DNA of 60,706 nt, from the NCBI GenBank assembly GCA_025800365.1, contig JAOXRT010000155.1, positions 1-60,706 on the forward strand, written 5' to 3'. Positions within the stretch are counted from its first letter, which is position 1. Each line of letters starts with the position of its first letter. A program made the position numbers and the translations under genes. The notes under the pieces were generated by a model. It made no database searches, was not told where the DNA came from, and saw only the letters and a program-made list of their open reading frames with translations. The stretch is from Cellvibrionaceae bacterium. GTDB taxonomy: Bacteria > Pseudomonadota > Gammaproteobacteria > Pseudomonadales > Cellvibrionaceae. Positions 47,500-56,618 of this stretch are shown piece by piece.

Positions 47500-49662
47500 A
47501 TGAATTCTGCACTCGAAATACTACAGCATCGCTTTGGCTACGACGCTTTTCGCGACCCTCAGGAAGATATCATCAATACTGTCATTGGGGGGCAAGATGC
47601 GCTTGTGATCATGCCAACAGGGGGCGGTAAGTCCCTCTGCTATCAAATTCCAGCTTTAGCAAGAGCAGGAGTAACCATTGTTATATCGCCCTTGATTGCT
47701 CTGATGCAAAACCAAGTGGATGCCTTGGCGCAATTGGGCATCTCCGCTGCTTTCCTCAACTCATCGATTAGCCACCAAGAGGCTATGGCGGTAGAACAGG
47801 GCCTAGTGGCTGGTGAAATAGATCTGTTGTATGTTGCTCCAGAGCGTTTTAATACCGCTTCTTTTGCTGCATTGCTTGAGCAATTGCATATTGGCTTGTT
47901 TGCCGTAGACGAGGCGCACTGTGTATCCCAGTGGGGGCACGACTTTAGGGCGGATTACCTGCATCTCGCTGAGCTGATGGGGCGCTTCGCCGATGTGCCG
48001 AGGATTGCACTTACTGCGACGGCCGATGAAAACACCCGTGCGGAAATTATCAGTCGGCTTCAGCTACGACAGCAGCGCAATTTTATTTGTGGTTTCGATC
48101 GTAGCAATATCCAGTATCGTATTGAGCAAAAGCAAGACGGTAAGCGTCAGCTATTACAGTTTCTGCAAAAAGAGTATCCAGAATCGGCAGGGGTGGTTTA
48201 TTGCCTGTCCCGTAAAAAAGTCGAAGATATAGCCGAATTTTTGCAGCAGCAGGGTTTTAATGCGCTGCCTTATCACGCAGGCTTAAGTCAGGGCTTGCGA
48301 CAGGAAAATCAAGGCCGTTTTCTACGAGAAGAAAACGTTATTATTGTTGCCACCATCGCATTTGGCATGGGTATCGATAAACCAGATGTACGTTTTGTGG
48401 CGCATTTGGATTTACCTAAAAGTGTTGAAGCGTATTACCAAGAGACAGGACGTGCGGGCCGTGATGGTCAAGAGGCAACGGCCTGGATGATCTATGGTTT
48501 GCAAGATGTCATAAAGCTGCGGCAAATGGCAGAGGGCTCAAATGGCTCCGAGCAGTTTAAAATGCAAGAGCGCCATCGACTGGATGCCATGTTGGGCCTT
48601 TGTGAGCTGACGACTTGCCGTCGCCAAACTCTATTGGCCTATTTTGGCGAAGACTTGCCCGAGCCATGCGGCAACTGCGACAACTGTATCACGCCACCAG
48701 AGACCTGGGATGCCAGTGAGGCCGCCCAGAAAGCACTGAGTACGGTATATCGAAGTGGTCAGCGGTTTGGGGTTAATCACCTTATCGATGTTTTGCTGGG
48801 CAAAGAAACCGAGAAGGTCTTTCAATTCTCTCATCAAAACTTAAGCACTTACGGTATTGGTAAAGAGTTTAATGCGACCCAATGGCGCAACATCTTTCGT
48901 CAGCTTGTTGCCCAAGGTTTATTGAATGTTGATGTTTCGGCCTTCGGCGGCTTGCGTTTAGCGGAATCTTGCCGAGCAGTTTTGCAGGGCAAGCAAGCTC
49001 TCTATTTGCGTAAAGAAGCCTTAAAAGCGAAAGCGACTAAAGCCAAGGCCACAAGGTCGGGCAAGAGCTTTCTTAAGGATAGTGAACAAGCAATTTGGGA
49101 GGCCTTGCGGGGCTTGCGTAAAGAGTTGGCTCAAGAGCAAGATGTACCGCCGTATATGATTTTCCATGATGCCACTTTGATGGAAATGATCAGGATGAAC
49201 CCCAAAACCTTGGGTGATCTTTCCAATGTAAGCGGGGTAGGTGATAGCAAGCTTGAGTTGTACGGCGATGCCTTTTTGGAATGTTTGCTTGAACATGCCG
49301 ATGAAAGCGATACTGATGCTGAGAAGGAACACACGGTTTACCAAAGCTACACACTGTTTAAAGCAGGAATGGAAATTTCCGCAATCGCTGCCCAGAGAGG
49401 CTTGAGTGAAGGCACTATATATCAGCATCTAGAGCAGTTAATCAGTGATGGTGCCTTGAGTGTTGCTGAAGTATTAGAGCTGCAAGCTGAGGATGTTCAA
49501 GCCATTGAAGACGCGCTAGATGAAGTAGAGGCCGAAAGCCAATCTAAGGGCGAGCCGTTTCGCTTAAAGCCCGTCTTTGAGGCGCTGGACGAATGCTATA
49601 ACTACAATGAAATTCGCTGCGTAAGGGCGGCGAGATTGGCGCCAGTTTCAGGTGTCAGTTGA
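47500..49662 (+). CDS. recQ: ATP-dependent DNA helicase RecQ
   Basis: The 720-residue 3'-5' helicase acts in recombination and fork repair. It shows Walker [20 protein letters not shown] box [14 protein letters not shown], motif [12 protein letters not shown], the RQC zinc-binding site ([14 protein letters not shown]), a winged helix, and an HRDC domain (about 530-600). Beyond HRDC is an extra helix-turn-helix ([22 protein letters not shown]), as in longer RecQ forms. Its TGA overlaps the ATG of the following pseudouridine synthase gene. Confidence 0.95.
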   Translation: MNSALEILQHRFGYDAFRDPQEDIINTVIGGQDALVIMPTGGGKSLCYQIPALARAGVTIVISPLIALMQNQVDALAQLGISAAFLNSSISHQEAMAVEQGLVAGEIDLLYVAPERFNTASFAALLEQLHIGLFAVDEAHCVSQWGHDFRADYLHLAELMGRFADVPRIALTATADENTRAEIISRLQLRQQRNFICGFDRSNIQYRIEQKQDGKRQLLQFLQKEYPESAGVVYCLSRKKVEDIAEFLQQQGFNALPYHAGLSQGLRQENQGRFLREENVIIVATIAFGMGIDKPDVRFVAHLDLPKSVEAYYQETGRAGRDGQEATAWMIYGLQDVIKLRQMAEGSNGSEQFKMQERHRLDAMLGLCELTTCRRQTLLAYFGEDLPEPCGNCDNCITPPETWDASEAAQKALSTVYRSGQRFGVNHLIDVLLGKETEKVFQFSHQNLSTYGIGKEFNATQWRNIFRQLVAQGLLNVDVSAFGGLRLAESCRAVLQGKQALYLRKEALKAKATKAKATRSGKSFLKDSEQAIWEALRGLRKELAQEQDVPPYMIFHDATLMEMIRMNPKTLGDLSNVSGVGDSKLELYGDAFLECLLEHADESDTDAEKEHTVYQSYTLFKAGMEISAIAAQRGLSEGTIYQHLEQLISDGALSVAEVLELQAEDVQAIEDALDEVEAESQSKGEPFRLKPVFEALDECYNYNEIRCVRAARLAPVSGVS

Positions 49663-50456
49663 TGGAAATTAGTTCAGATCAAAGCCATCTATTTCATCAG
49701 CTAGGCTTCCAGTTGGTGAAGTTAAATGCTCAATTTGTCTTGATCAATAAAGCCAGTGGTATCGGTTTTCACGACGAGCTTGAAATTAAGAATGGGCAAG
49801 AGCCGCGGCAACAGGGGATTTTTAGTCGAGTTCAAAATGCACTGCTGGAAAGTGATCTGATCGACAGCAAGCTATATCCAGTACATCGCTTAGATAAAGG
49901 CACTTCCGGGTTGCTGTTATTTGCGCGTACCAAAGAGGTTGCTCAAGAGCTTGGGGCGGCCTTCGAGGAAGGCCGGGTGCAGAAGTATTACTTGGCGCTA
50001 AGCAAGCACAAGCCCAAAAAGAAACAAGGCGCTGTTAAGGGCGGCATGGAAAAGGCGCGGCGCGGAGCCTGGAAGCTCGGAAAAGGCAAAGATAACTATG
50101 CCATTAGCCAGTTTTTTAGTACAGGCCTAGGCGATGGTTATCGCCTATTTCTTTGGCGCCCCAAAACCGGCAAGACACATCAACTTAGAGTCGCCATGAA
50201 AAGTTTAGGTAGCCCAATACTGGGGGATAAGCTTTATGGCTGCGATGAAAAGCTAGGAGAGCAGGGTGAGTTTTTTTTGCATGCTTTTCAGATTGGTTTT
50301 GAGTTGGGTGGTAAATCCTATTGCCACCAAGTTTTACCCAGTTTTGCTATAGATGAGTGGCTTAGCTGTAATGCTTCATCAATAAGCGGCGATGATATTC
50401 GTACTGCTGTTGAATCTTATGGCGAGCCTGATAAATTAGAGTGGCCAAAGTTATAG
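49662..50456 (+). CDS. RluA-family pseudouridine synthase (TIGR01621-like)
   Basis: The 264-residue protein isomerises uridine in RNA. It has the catalytic aspartate in HRLDKGTSG, preceded by the strand LINKASGIGFHDE, and TGKTHQLRVAMKSLGSPILGD near the end. A Lys-rich insert (KHKPKKKQGAVKGGMEKARR) is typical of this uncharacterised subfamily. ATG 49662 shares its A with the recQ stop (TGATG). Confidence 0.9.
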   Translation: MEISSDQSHLFHQLGFQLVKLNAQFVLINKASGIGFHDELEIKNGQEPRQQGIFSRVQNALLESDLIDSKLYPVHRLDKGTSGLLLFARTKEVAQELGAAFEEGRVQKYYLALSKHKPKKKQGAVKGGMEKARRGAWKLGKGKDNYAISQFFSTGLGDGYRLFLWRPKTGKTHQLRVAMKSLGSPILGDKLYGCDEKLGEQGEFFLHAFQIGFELGGKSYCHQVLPSFAIDEWLSCNASSISGDDIRTAVESYGEPDKLEWPKL

Positions 50457-50499
50457 ACAGCTAGATAAAATAAAAAATGATAAAAGGTGTGATGTCATA

Positions 50500-51105
50500 A
50501 TGAAAAAGATAATCTTGATTTCCCCCTTGCTGAGTTTGTTATGGCTGAGTTTTACTGTAATCCTTGCGGGTAACTCTTATCCCGACTATAGCCATGTATC
50601 ACAATTTATGAGTGAGCTTGGCGCTACTGGCAGCCCTGATGGTGATTTGGTTAATTACTTTGGTTTTATACCAACTGAGCTCTTTATTCTATTGTTCCTG
50701 CTCGCATTACTGAAAGTAATGCATAAATCGAAACTGTTAGTGCTAGGTGTAGCCTGTATTGCAGTTTATGCCTTATCACTAATAGCGGCGGCATTTTATC
50801 CCTGCGACTTTCAGTGTAGACCTGTCGACCCTAGCTTTTCCCATGATATGCATATGCTTTTTGGTGCAATTGCCTACCTTGCGGGCATTGTTGGTGTTGC
50901 TATTTTAGCCATCGATTCTAAAAATTGGTGTGAATCCAAAGTGCCCTTGGCGTCAGGTTTTCTGATCGCTGCTTGTGCGTTTGCATTGATGCTCAATTTG
51001 GATGCGGAGCTGCCTTATGTGGGTTTAGTCCAGCGATGCATGGAGATTCTTGTCTATGCATGGTTTTGTGTTTACGCATTTTATGTTACTAGAGTGTTGA
51101 AGTAA
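50500..51105 (+). CDS. DUF998 membrane protein
   Basis: The 201-residue inner-membrane protein has six predicted helices. It has the DUF998 start: a first helix, then SYPDYSHVSQFMSELGATGSP, then FYPCDFQCRP with paired Cys. Function unknown. It follows the pseudouridine synthase by 43 bases and may be read through from it. It marks the end of the conserved run before the accessory patch. Confidence 0.82.
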   Translation: MKKIILISPLLSLLWLSFTVILAGNSYPDYSHVSQFMSELGATGSPDGDLVNYFGFIPTELFILLFLLALLKVMHKSKLLVLGVACIAVYALSLIAAAFYPCDFQCRPVDPSFSHDMHMLFGAIAYLAGIVGVAILAIDSKNWCESKVPLASGFLIAACAFALMLNLDAELPYVGLVQRCMEILVYAWFCVYAFYVTRVLK

Positions 51106-51464
51106 GACAGTTTGATGGGTATCTTGACTTACTAATTTGACATGTTCTTCGTCCGATTTGAGATGCGATAGTCTTCAAAAAGTGGTTTATTCGGCGCCGG
51201 TGCATTCATAGCTACCCCCTGCTGCTAATTAATTATCTGAAGATTTATCAAAGCAAACAGATATTGACAGGATAGAAGTCGAAGTTGCTTCTATAATCCC
51301 CATATATAAGACTGGCCCAGTCTTAAATCCGTGCCCAGGTTCTAATTGAGTTGTTTGGCTTATTTTTTAGGCGGCCTAATATCTCTAGAGTTGATCTTAA
51401 GCAAGAATCAGATTTTACCCTCTGTTCTGCTTAAATCGACTAAATATGTAATCTGGAGAGTTTT
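51106..51464 (+). promoter_or_regulatory. Promoter and candidate operator of the GG-leader peptide gene
   Basis: This gap of 359 bases holds no gene I can support. A perfect TATAAT (51292-51297) is followed 9 bases on by a perfect palindrome TAAGACTGG-C-CCAGTCTTA (51307-51325), which would cover the transcription start. TTGACA at 51264-51269 is 22 bases upstream, too far for a standard -35, so an activator may be needed. Between them AGAAG...CTTCT forms another short inverted repeat. An operator for a dimeric regulator is inferred. The leader is about 160 bases; GGAG at 51455-51458 is the ribosome site. Confidence 0.5.
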
Positions 51465-51653
51465 ATGAAAACACTAAAAGTAAATGAAGTACATGAAGTA
51501 AGTGGCGGTTTTCGTTTTGTAGGTGCTTATATCGCGGGCAAAGTTCTTGATCAAGCAGCGAAAAAATATGTCAATTATCTTGAGAAAAAGTGGCCTAGTA
51601 AAGGTGGGAAGGCAGCACCTGTTGATACAAGTTATGTGGCATTTGGTGTTTGA
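51465..51653 (+). CDS. Double-glycine-leader peptide, microcin/bacteriocin-like precursor
   Basis: The 62-residue precursor begins MKTLKVNEVHEVSGG, which fits the GG-leader consensus position by position: Leu at -12, Glu at -8, Val at -7, Val at -4, Gly-Gly at -2/-1. Such leaders are cut by C39-peptidase ABC exporters. The 47-residue core starts FRFVGAYIAGKVLDQAAKKY, is cationic (eight Lys/Arg against three Asp/Glu), has a GxxxG-like helix, a middle Lys-Pro-Gly-rich section and an aromatic end, and has no Cys, so it would be an unmodified class II type. An effector or signal peptide is inferred. No exporter gene is in the window. Confidence 0.72.
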   Translation: MKTLKVNEVHEVSGGFRFVGAYIAGKVLDQAAKKYVNYLEKKWPSKGGKAAPVDTSYVAFGV

Positions 51654-51690
51654 TTGATTGTTTAAATTGGATGAGCAGGCGTGGCAATGA

Positions 51691-51711
51691 AGAGCACAGC
51701 TTGCTCTACTT
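51691..51711 (+). terminator. Weak hairpin between the peptide and the small membrane gene
   Basis: Six-bp stem AGAGCA / TGCTCT with a 5-base loop, followed by ACTTTT. A leaky stop like this after a precursor gene would raise its mRNA level relative to the next gene. Confidence 0.35.
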
Positions 51712-51723
51712 TTAGGGTTGAGT

Positions 51724-51879
51724 ATGAAAACACTACCAATAGTTGTTCTGGGGTTTGTTGTCTGGCTTTTGCTAAACAAGTACTTTGATCCAACCGTGTG
51801 GGAAGAAATTATTTTGGTGTTTATAGCTGCAATTATCATTTTTTTGATAAATAGAGTTTTAGGTGGTGATAAAGAGTAG
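51724..51879 (+). CDS. 51-residue two-helix membrane protein, candidate immunity protein
   Basis: The ATG 51724 has AGGG 6 bases upstream. The protein has a first helix (PIVVLGFVVWLLL), a short polar turn (NKYFDPTVWEE), a second helix (IILVFIAAIIIFLI) and a basic/acidic tail (NRVLGGDKE). Small two-helix proteins encoded just after a bacteriocin precursor are usually its immunity protein, sitting in the inner membrane. That role is inferred from position and shape only. A longer frame on the opposite strand covers this region but has no protein-like features. Confidence 0.6.
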   Translation: MKTLPIVVLGFVVWLLLNKYFDPTVWEEIILVFIAAIIIFLINRVLGGDKE

Positions 51880-51998
51880 CTGTAAACATAGTCTCCCACT
51901 TGTGTGTTTGGGTTTAAATCCTCGCTTTATGCCAGTCAGGGGTAATCTAGATGAAGTTGAGCCGTGTCTTTGGAGCCCTTACTAATGGAGGTCGTTCG

Positions 51999-52297
51999 AT
52001 GCTTTATATATTTCGCTTTATAGCTCTCCTACTGTTAATTTCTAATGCAGCAAATGCTTCAGTGTCATGGAAACTAAAATAAAGCGTTTAGAGGAGATGG
52101 ATGCAATTAACTCTGAGACTTCAAAATCAGAAAAATGTGCTTTAGAGAGATATATTGAAGCAATTATCAAAGAAGAGGGGCGATGTGCCAAGCGGGAACC
52201 AGCTCAGCAAAATGCCTGCAAGGATAAGTACTTACCTAAACTCCATGCGGATTACGAAAAAGGTAAATTTCAGGAACTTTGTCTTGAGGGGGAGTGA
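51999..52297 (+). pseudogene. Frameshifted small secreted Cys protein
   Basis: An ATG at 51999, 7 bases after GGAGG, starts a clean signal peptide (MLYIFRFIALLLLISNAANA) but that frame stops at 52080-52082. A second frame, open from 52046, continues to 52297 with a charged domain containing four Cys (KCALERY, GRCAKRE, NACKDKY, ELCLEGE) that would make two disulfides. One indel between 52046 and 52080 would join them into a periplasmic protein of about 90 residues. It is either a recent mutation, a sequencing error, or two separate frames. No family recognised. Confidence 0.5.
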
Positions 52298-52457
52298 TCT
52301 AGCCAATGAGACTGAGCAAGCACCTTTTAAGGCAAGAGCTTGATTGTTTGGAGTAATGACAATCAAGCTTGTTGCGTACATTTAATCCAGGTTCATTAAG
52401 CTGAATGTGCTTGCTAGTTAACTAGCATTTTTGAGCACAACTTTGGTTTTGCTTCCA

Positions 52458-53000
52458 TTAAAACACCCCATTATCATTCCGAATATTCCCTCCGCTAATC
52501 AGCGAGTAGAAGCGCATAAATCCATCGAGTGCTTGTATGGAATCCCAGTGTTCTACAATTTCCCCGTCTTTAATTTTCCAACTGTCGATTATATTCAAAC
52601 CTTTTTGATCGTTGCCTCGATCTTCGCGCTTTAAAGTAGCGTGGGAATGGAAAATTACATAGTCGCCGTCGGCATAGATGTGCTTCACATCGTAGCTATA
52701 GTCGGGGTAGTCTTTAACGAAATCATCTAAAAAGCCCACCAAACCTTCCATCTTGTCGGGAAGGTTTCTATTGTGCTGGGTATAGCGGCTATTGCTGAAG
52801 CGTTTTAGCACATAATCAAAGTCGTGATCATTCATAAGTTTCTGAACAAACTCGCCAACAAGCCTCACATTGGCGAGCTCTTGTTCGCTCCAGTTTGCTT
52901 TTGTGAGGCTATCTAGATCTATCTTGGTTTGCGGTGCTTGTTGTGCTGAGACGGCTGCTCCGGCAGTGATTAACAATGTTGAGGCAATAACTTTCCACAT
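52458..53000 (-). CDS. SnoaL-like (NTF2-fold) secreted protein
   Basis: The 180-residue protein has a signal peptide (1-19, GAAVSAQ) then an NTF2/SnoaL-type cone: a helix pair with NDHDFDYVLKRFSNSRYTQHN, then FLDDFVKDYPDYSYDVKHIYADGD, strand FHSHATLK and the terminal DSWKIKDGEIVEHWD. It may be a hydrolase or isomerase-like binding protein; the substrate is unknown. It is divergent from the broken HxlR regulator, which probably once controlled it. Confidence 0.88.
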   Translation of the reverse strand: MWKVIASTLLITAGAAVSAQQAPQTKIDLDSLTKANWSEQELANVRLVGEFVQKLMNDHDFDYVLKRFSNSRYTQHNRNLPDKMEGLVGFLDDFVKDYPDYSYDVKHIYADGDYVIFHSHATLKREDRGNDQKGLNIIDSWKIKDGEIVEHWDSIQALDGFMRFYSLISGGNIRNDNGVF

Positions 53001-53146
53001 ATCTTGTATCTCGCTGTTCGATGATTAAGTATTACTTGTTTGTCATAGTATAAAATAGTAACCTGCATAACAATTAGGCACTTAAAAGTGCTTAAGGCAG
53101 TTTTTGGTAACCGGTAAATTGAAATTGGGCGTAGCTAGAGGGGAGT

Positions 53147-53557
53147 GTGGTGGCTAAAGCGGCAGAGGGCGCAAGCTCTGGTTCAGGAGAAAAAGATATC
53201 AAGCGAGTTTTCTACAATGATGAAGAATGCCCCATTCGAAACGTAGTCGCTCAGATCGGTGATAAATGGTCTATGTTGTAGCTTTTTGCCCTAGTGGACG
53301 GCCCAGATCGCTTTAATTCCCTTAAATCGCGGGTTGTGGGCATTTCACAGAGGATGCTGACCCAAACCTTGCGGGATTTAGAGCGCGAAGGTTACGTCAA
53401 TCGTACGGTTTTTCCTGAAGTGCCTGTCAGGGTTGAATATGAGTTGACCGATATGGGGCGTGGACTCGTTAAGCCCCTTTACCAGCTGGTTTCTTGGGCC
53501 GAAGTACATCAAGAGGAAATCGAGAGCTCTCGCTTAAAGTATGACCAGCGTAGCTAG
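53147..53557 (+). pseudogene. HxlR-family regulator interrupted by an in-frame TAG
   Basis: One continuous frame from a GTG at 53147 or 53150 (after GAGGGGAG) encodes a standard HxlR protein of about 136 residues: CPIRNVVAQIGDKWSML, then a stop TAG at 53279-53281, then LFALVDGPDRFNSLKSRV and GISQRMLTQTLRDLEREGYV and a normal end. A hydrophobic residue belongs at the stop, so a TTG-to-TAG change is the simplest cause. A GTG at 53294 could restart translation but would lack the first helices. It was probably a repressor or activator of the divergent SnoaL-like gene. Confidence 0.85.
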
Positions 53558-53940
53558 TTGCTTTCATTGCCCGCAATAGCGTTATGCTCTTAGTCAGCCC
53601 TATATGCCCGAAGCTTTAAGAGTATGGAGAACACTGGTATTATCGCGCCTTTACGGCACGTTTTATCGTTTTACCTTCGACTTGTGGAATCCTCAGCAAG
53701 CCAAAGCCGCTTACTGAAGGGATTGGCAGTCTCTAGAGATGGTATGTTGGGCATCAAGCTCATGGCCATTTGCTCGCGATCGACATAGCTTGATCACAGC
53801 TCCAAGTAATGCCTCGCCTTATATAATGCCATCTTTAGGTAGGCATTTGGCACCCTTGACGCTTACTGCTGTGTAAAAACTGGTCAAAACGCTGCTTTGT
53901 ACAAGGCGCTTCTCGAAGCGGTGCTTTTAATATTTAGTTT
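53558..53940. other. Intergenic region, no confident gene
   Basis: 383 bases. A 54-codon frame from 53624 has no recognisable features. On the minus strand a short stretch reads GKTIKRAVKAR, reminiscent of the C-terminal end of AMP-forming acyl-CoA ligases, but stops break it. It may be decayed sequence. Confidence 0.4.
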
Positions 53941-54537
53941 ATGGGTAGTTTTTCTGTGATTGAAAAAACGTATATTTCGCCGCAGTCCCTCTATGAGGAT
54001 TCCTTCAAATTAGCGGCTCAGATTTTTGAAAGTGATTTCCGTCCAAATTACATTGTTGGTGTATGGCGTGGTGGTACGCCGGTGGGCATTGTTGTACAAG
54101 AATTGCTTGAGTTCTGCGGCGTAGAATCCGATCACATCGCCATTCGCACATCATCTTATGATGGCATTGGTAAGCGTAGCGATAATGTACGTGTACACGG
54201 CTTGGGCTATATCGTTGATAAGATTAATTCGGATGACCGTTTACTGATCGTAGATGACATTTACGACAGTGGTTTGAGTGTGCAGGCTGTATTGCGTGAG
54301 CTTAAGGCTCGCTGTCGTAAGAACACGCCAGAAGATGTGCGTGTGGCGACTTTGTATTACAAGCCAAAGAACAACAAAACGGATAGCCAACCAGATTTTT
54401 ACGTGCATGAATCGGAAGAGTGGTTGGTATTCCCCCACGAAATCTTAGGCTTGAGCCACGAAGAGATTGCCAGTAGTAAGCCAGAGTTAGCGGGTTTGTT
54501 GGGCAAAGTGAAAGAGTGGGCACCTAAGGAAGCATAG
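53941..54537 (+). CDS. Phosphoribosyltransferase (hypoxanthine/xanthine type)
   Basis: The 198-residue type I PRTase has the PRPP-binding loop [16 protein letters not shown] (about 101-116) and the early loop [14 protein letters not shown]. It transfers phosphoribose to a purine base in salvage. It lies 11 bases before deoB and deoD, whose enzymes release free purine bases and deoxyribose phosphate, so it likely recycles the base. The first ATG has no clear ribosome site and the true start could be slightly later. Confidence 0.88.
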   Translation: MGSFSVIEKTYISPQSLYEDSFKLAAQIFESDFRPNYIVGVWRGGTPVGIVVQELLEFCGVESDHIAIRTSSYDGIGKRSDNVRVHGLGYIVDKINSDDRLLIVDDIYDSGLSVQAVLRELKARCRKNTPEDVRVATLYYKPKNNKTDSQPDFYVHESEEWLVFPHEILGLSHEEIASSKPELAGLLGKVKEWAPKEA

Positions 54538-54548
54538 GCTGCATTGCG

Positions 54549-55847
54549 ATGCTAGAGACTTCTAACCATTCGACCGCTACTCCATCGGGAGCCAAGTCAA
54601 AAGGGCGCGCAGTATTGCTGGTGCTTGATTCTTTTGGTGTTGGTGCCAGCGCTGATGCACAAAACTTTGGCGACGTAGGTGCCAACACCTTAGGGCATAT
54701 AGCTGAGCAGTGTGCCAATGGTCAATGTGAAGATGGCCGCAGCGGGGCATTAAAGTTACCTAACTTGGCAAAGCTCGGTTTGTTTAAGGCTGGGCAAAAA
54801 AGCGATAGCTCTATTACTGCTCTAAATCAGTTGGCCAACGCAGAAACTACCATCATTGGCAGCTATGCCTATGCCAAAGAGCTGAGTACTGGTAAAGATA
54901 CTTCCAGTGGCCACTGGGAGATGGCAGGCGTTCCAGTTTTTTTTGATTGGAGCTACTTTGAGGCCAAAAACGATAGCTTTTCAGAGGCTTTGGTGGATGC
55001 GATTTGTAAGGCGGGAGACCTGCCTGGAATTCTTGCTAACTGTCACGCCTCGGGTACAGAAATTATTGCTCGCTTGGGTGAAGAGCATATGGCAAGTGGC
55101 AAGCCTATTGTTTACACCTCTGCCGACAGTGTAGTTCAGATTGCAGCCCATGAAGAAAGTTTTGGCTTAGAGCGCTTGCTTGAATTGTGTGAGGCGACTC
55201 GCAAGATTTTGGATGCCGATGAAAACCTGAACGTGGGGCGAGTAATAGCCAGGCCTTTTGTGGGTAACCGTGCCGATGATTTTACACGCACAGGTAATCG
55301 TCGAGATTATTCTGTGCCACCGCCTTCAGCCACTTTATTGGATAATTTGCTGGCAGCCGGAGGTGAGGTGTATTCCGTAGGAAAAATCGCGGATATATTT
55401 GCCCAGCAGGGCATTAGCCACCGCTATAAAGCCAATGGCATTGATGCCTTGTTTCAGCAGACCATGGCGGCACTAAGTGATGCAGCTGCTGAAAATGGAA
55501 GCAAGGCTGCTCTGATTTTCACTAACTTTGTCGATTTCGATTCCAGCTTTGGTCATCGCCGTGACGTTAACGGCTACGCTAAAGCCTTAGAAGAATTTGA
55601 TGCAATGCTACCCGCTTTATTGAATGCACTGAACGAAGATGACTTGCTAATTATTAGTGCCGATCATGGTTGCGACCCAACTTGGCCTGGTAGTGATCAC
55701 ACTCGTGAGCATGTGCCGGTATTGGCTTACAAAAAAGATTTAAGCCCTATAAACCTAGGTAAGCGAGAAAGCTTTGCTGATATAGGGCAGAGCATAGCCA
55801 GCCATTTAGGGTTGCCACCTTTGGAATATGGCAAGAGCTTTATCTAA
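54549..55847 (+). CDS. deoB: Phosphopentomutase
   Basis: The 432-residue enzyme of the alkaline-phosphatase superfamily interconverts (deoxy)ribose 1- and 5-phosphate. It shows the metal-site motifs [15 protein letters not shown] (about 24-38), [15 protein letters not shown] (with the phosphorylated Thr), [14 protein letters not shown], and [18 protein letters not shown] polar tail of about 18 residues precedes the fold. Middle gene of the salvage operon. Confidence 0.95.
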   Translation: MLETSNHSTATPSGAKSKGRAVLLVLDSFGVGASADAQNFGDVGANTLGHIAEQCANGQCEDGRSGALKLPNLAKLGLFKAGQKSDSSITALNQLANAETTIIGSYAYAKELSTGKDTSSGHWEMAGVPVFFDWSYFEAKNDSFSEALVDAICKAGDLPGILANCHASGTEIIARLGEEHMASGKPIVYTSADSVVQIAAHEESFGLERLLELCEATRKILDADENLNVGRVIARPFVGNRADDFTRTGNRRDYSVPPPSATLLDNLLAAGGEVYSVGKIADIFAQQGISHRYKANGIDALFQQTMAALSDAAAENGSKAALIFTNFVDFDSSFGHRRDVNGYAKALEEFDAMLPALLNALNEDDLLIISADHGCDPTWPGSDHTREHVPVLAYKKDLSPINLGKRESFADIGQSIASHLGLPPLEYGKSFI

Positions 55848-55904
55848 TGTTCGAATTAACATGATCGAGCGTAAAACAAAATACAAAATATAGGAAAGCA
55901 AAAC

Positions 55905-56612
55905 ATGCCTTCTTTACATATGAATGCGCCCGATGGTGCATTTGCTGAAACTGTCATCATGCCGGGTGACCCATTACGTGCCAAGTATATCGCTGAAACC
56001 TTTTTGGATGATGCCAAACAAGTAACCGATGTACGCAATATGTTGGGCTTTACCGGCTGCTATAAAGGTGAGCCTCTGTCAGTGATGGCTCATGGTATGG
56101 GTACGCCATCGGCACTGATTTACTGTACTGAGCTAGTGCAGCATTATGGTGTAAAGCGTATGTTGCGCGTGGGCAGTTGCGGCGCTGTTCATCCAGATGT
56201 ACAGCTGCGCGATATTATCATTGCGCAAAGTGCTTCAACAGATTCTGCCGCAATGAAGCAACGATTTGGGGCTTTTGATTTTGCAGCAACAGCGACTTAT
56301 GACTTGTTGGAAAAAGCAGTAACTTCGGCCCGCGAAATTGGTACCCAGCATCGCATAGGTTCTATCTTTACCAGCGATTTATTTTACTGGCCGGAAGGGG
56401 ATATCTACGACCGTTTGGCCAAGTACAATATTTTGGCTATCGAAATGGAAGCGGCAGCGGTCTATTCTGTAGCGGCAGAGTTTGATGTGGAAGCTCTAGC
56501 TATCGCCACCGTGAGCGATCATATTCGCACAGGTGCGGCGTTAAGCACTGATGAGCGTCAAACCACATTCGATCAAATGATCGAGTTGGCTCTGGCGACG
56601 ATCTCCAAATAA
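55905..56612 (+). CDS. deoD: Purine-nucleoside phosphorylase, hexameric type
   Basis: The 235-residue DeoD-type enzyme splits purine (deoxy)nucleosides with phosphate. It has MPGDPLRAKYIAETFL, RVGSCGAVH, EMEAAAVYSVAAEF, and the catalytic Asp in TVSDHIRTG. It completes the PRTase-deoB-deoD salvage unit. A REP-like palindrome follows within 6 bases of the stop. Confidence 0.96.
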   Translation: MPSLHMNAPDGAFAETVIMPGDPLRAKYIAETFLDDAKQVTDVRNMLGFTGCYKGEPLSVMAHGMGTPSALIYCTELVQHYGVKRMLRVGSCGAVHPDVQLRDIIIAQSASTDSAAMKQRFGAFDFAATATYDLLEKAVTSAREIGTQHRIGSIFTSDLFYWPEGDIYDRLAKYNILAIEMEAAAVYSVAAEFDVEALAIATVSDHIRTGAALSTDERQTTFDQMIELALATISK

Positions 56613-56618
56613 ATACCG

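Noticed and set aside
51180-51260. A 25-codon minus-strand frame (start MNAPAPNKPLFEDY) upstream of the peptide gene
   Set aside because: Too short and without context, although a GGGGG stretch precedes its ATG; probably chance.
51474-51899. A 141-codon minus-strand frame opposite the GG-leader and small membrane genes
   Set aside because: No ribosome site, odd composition (Lys/Ser/Ile/Cys patches) and it runs antisense to two short frames that each have start signals and recognisable design.
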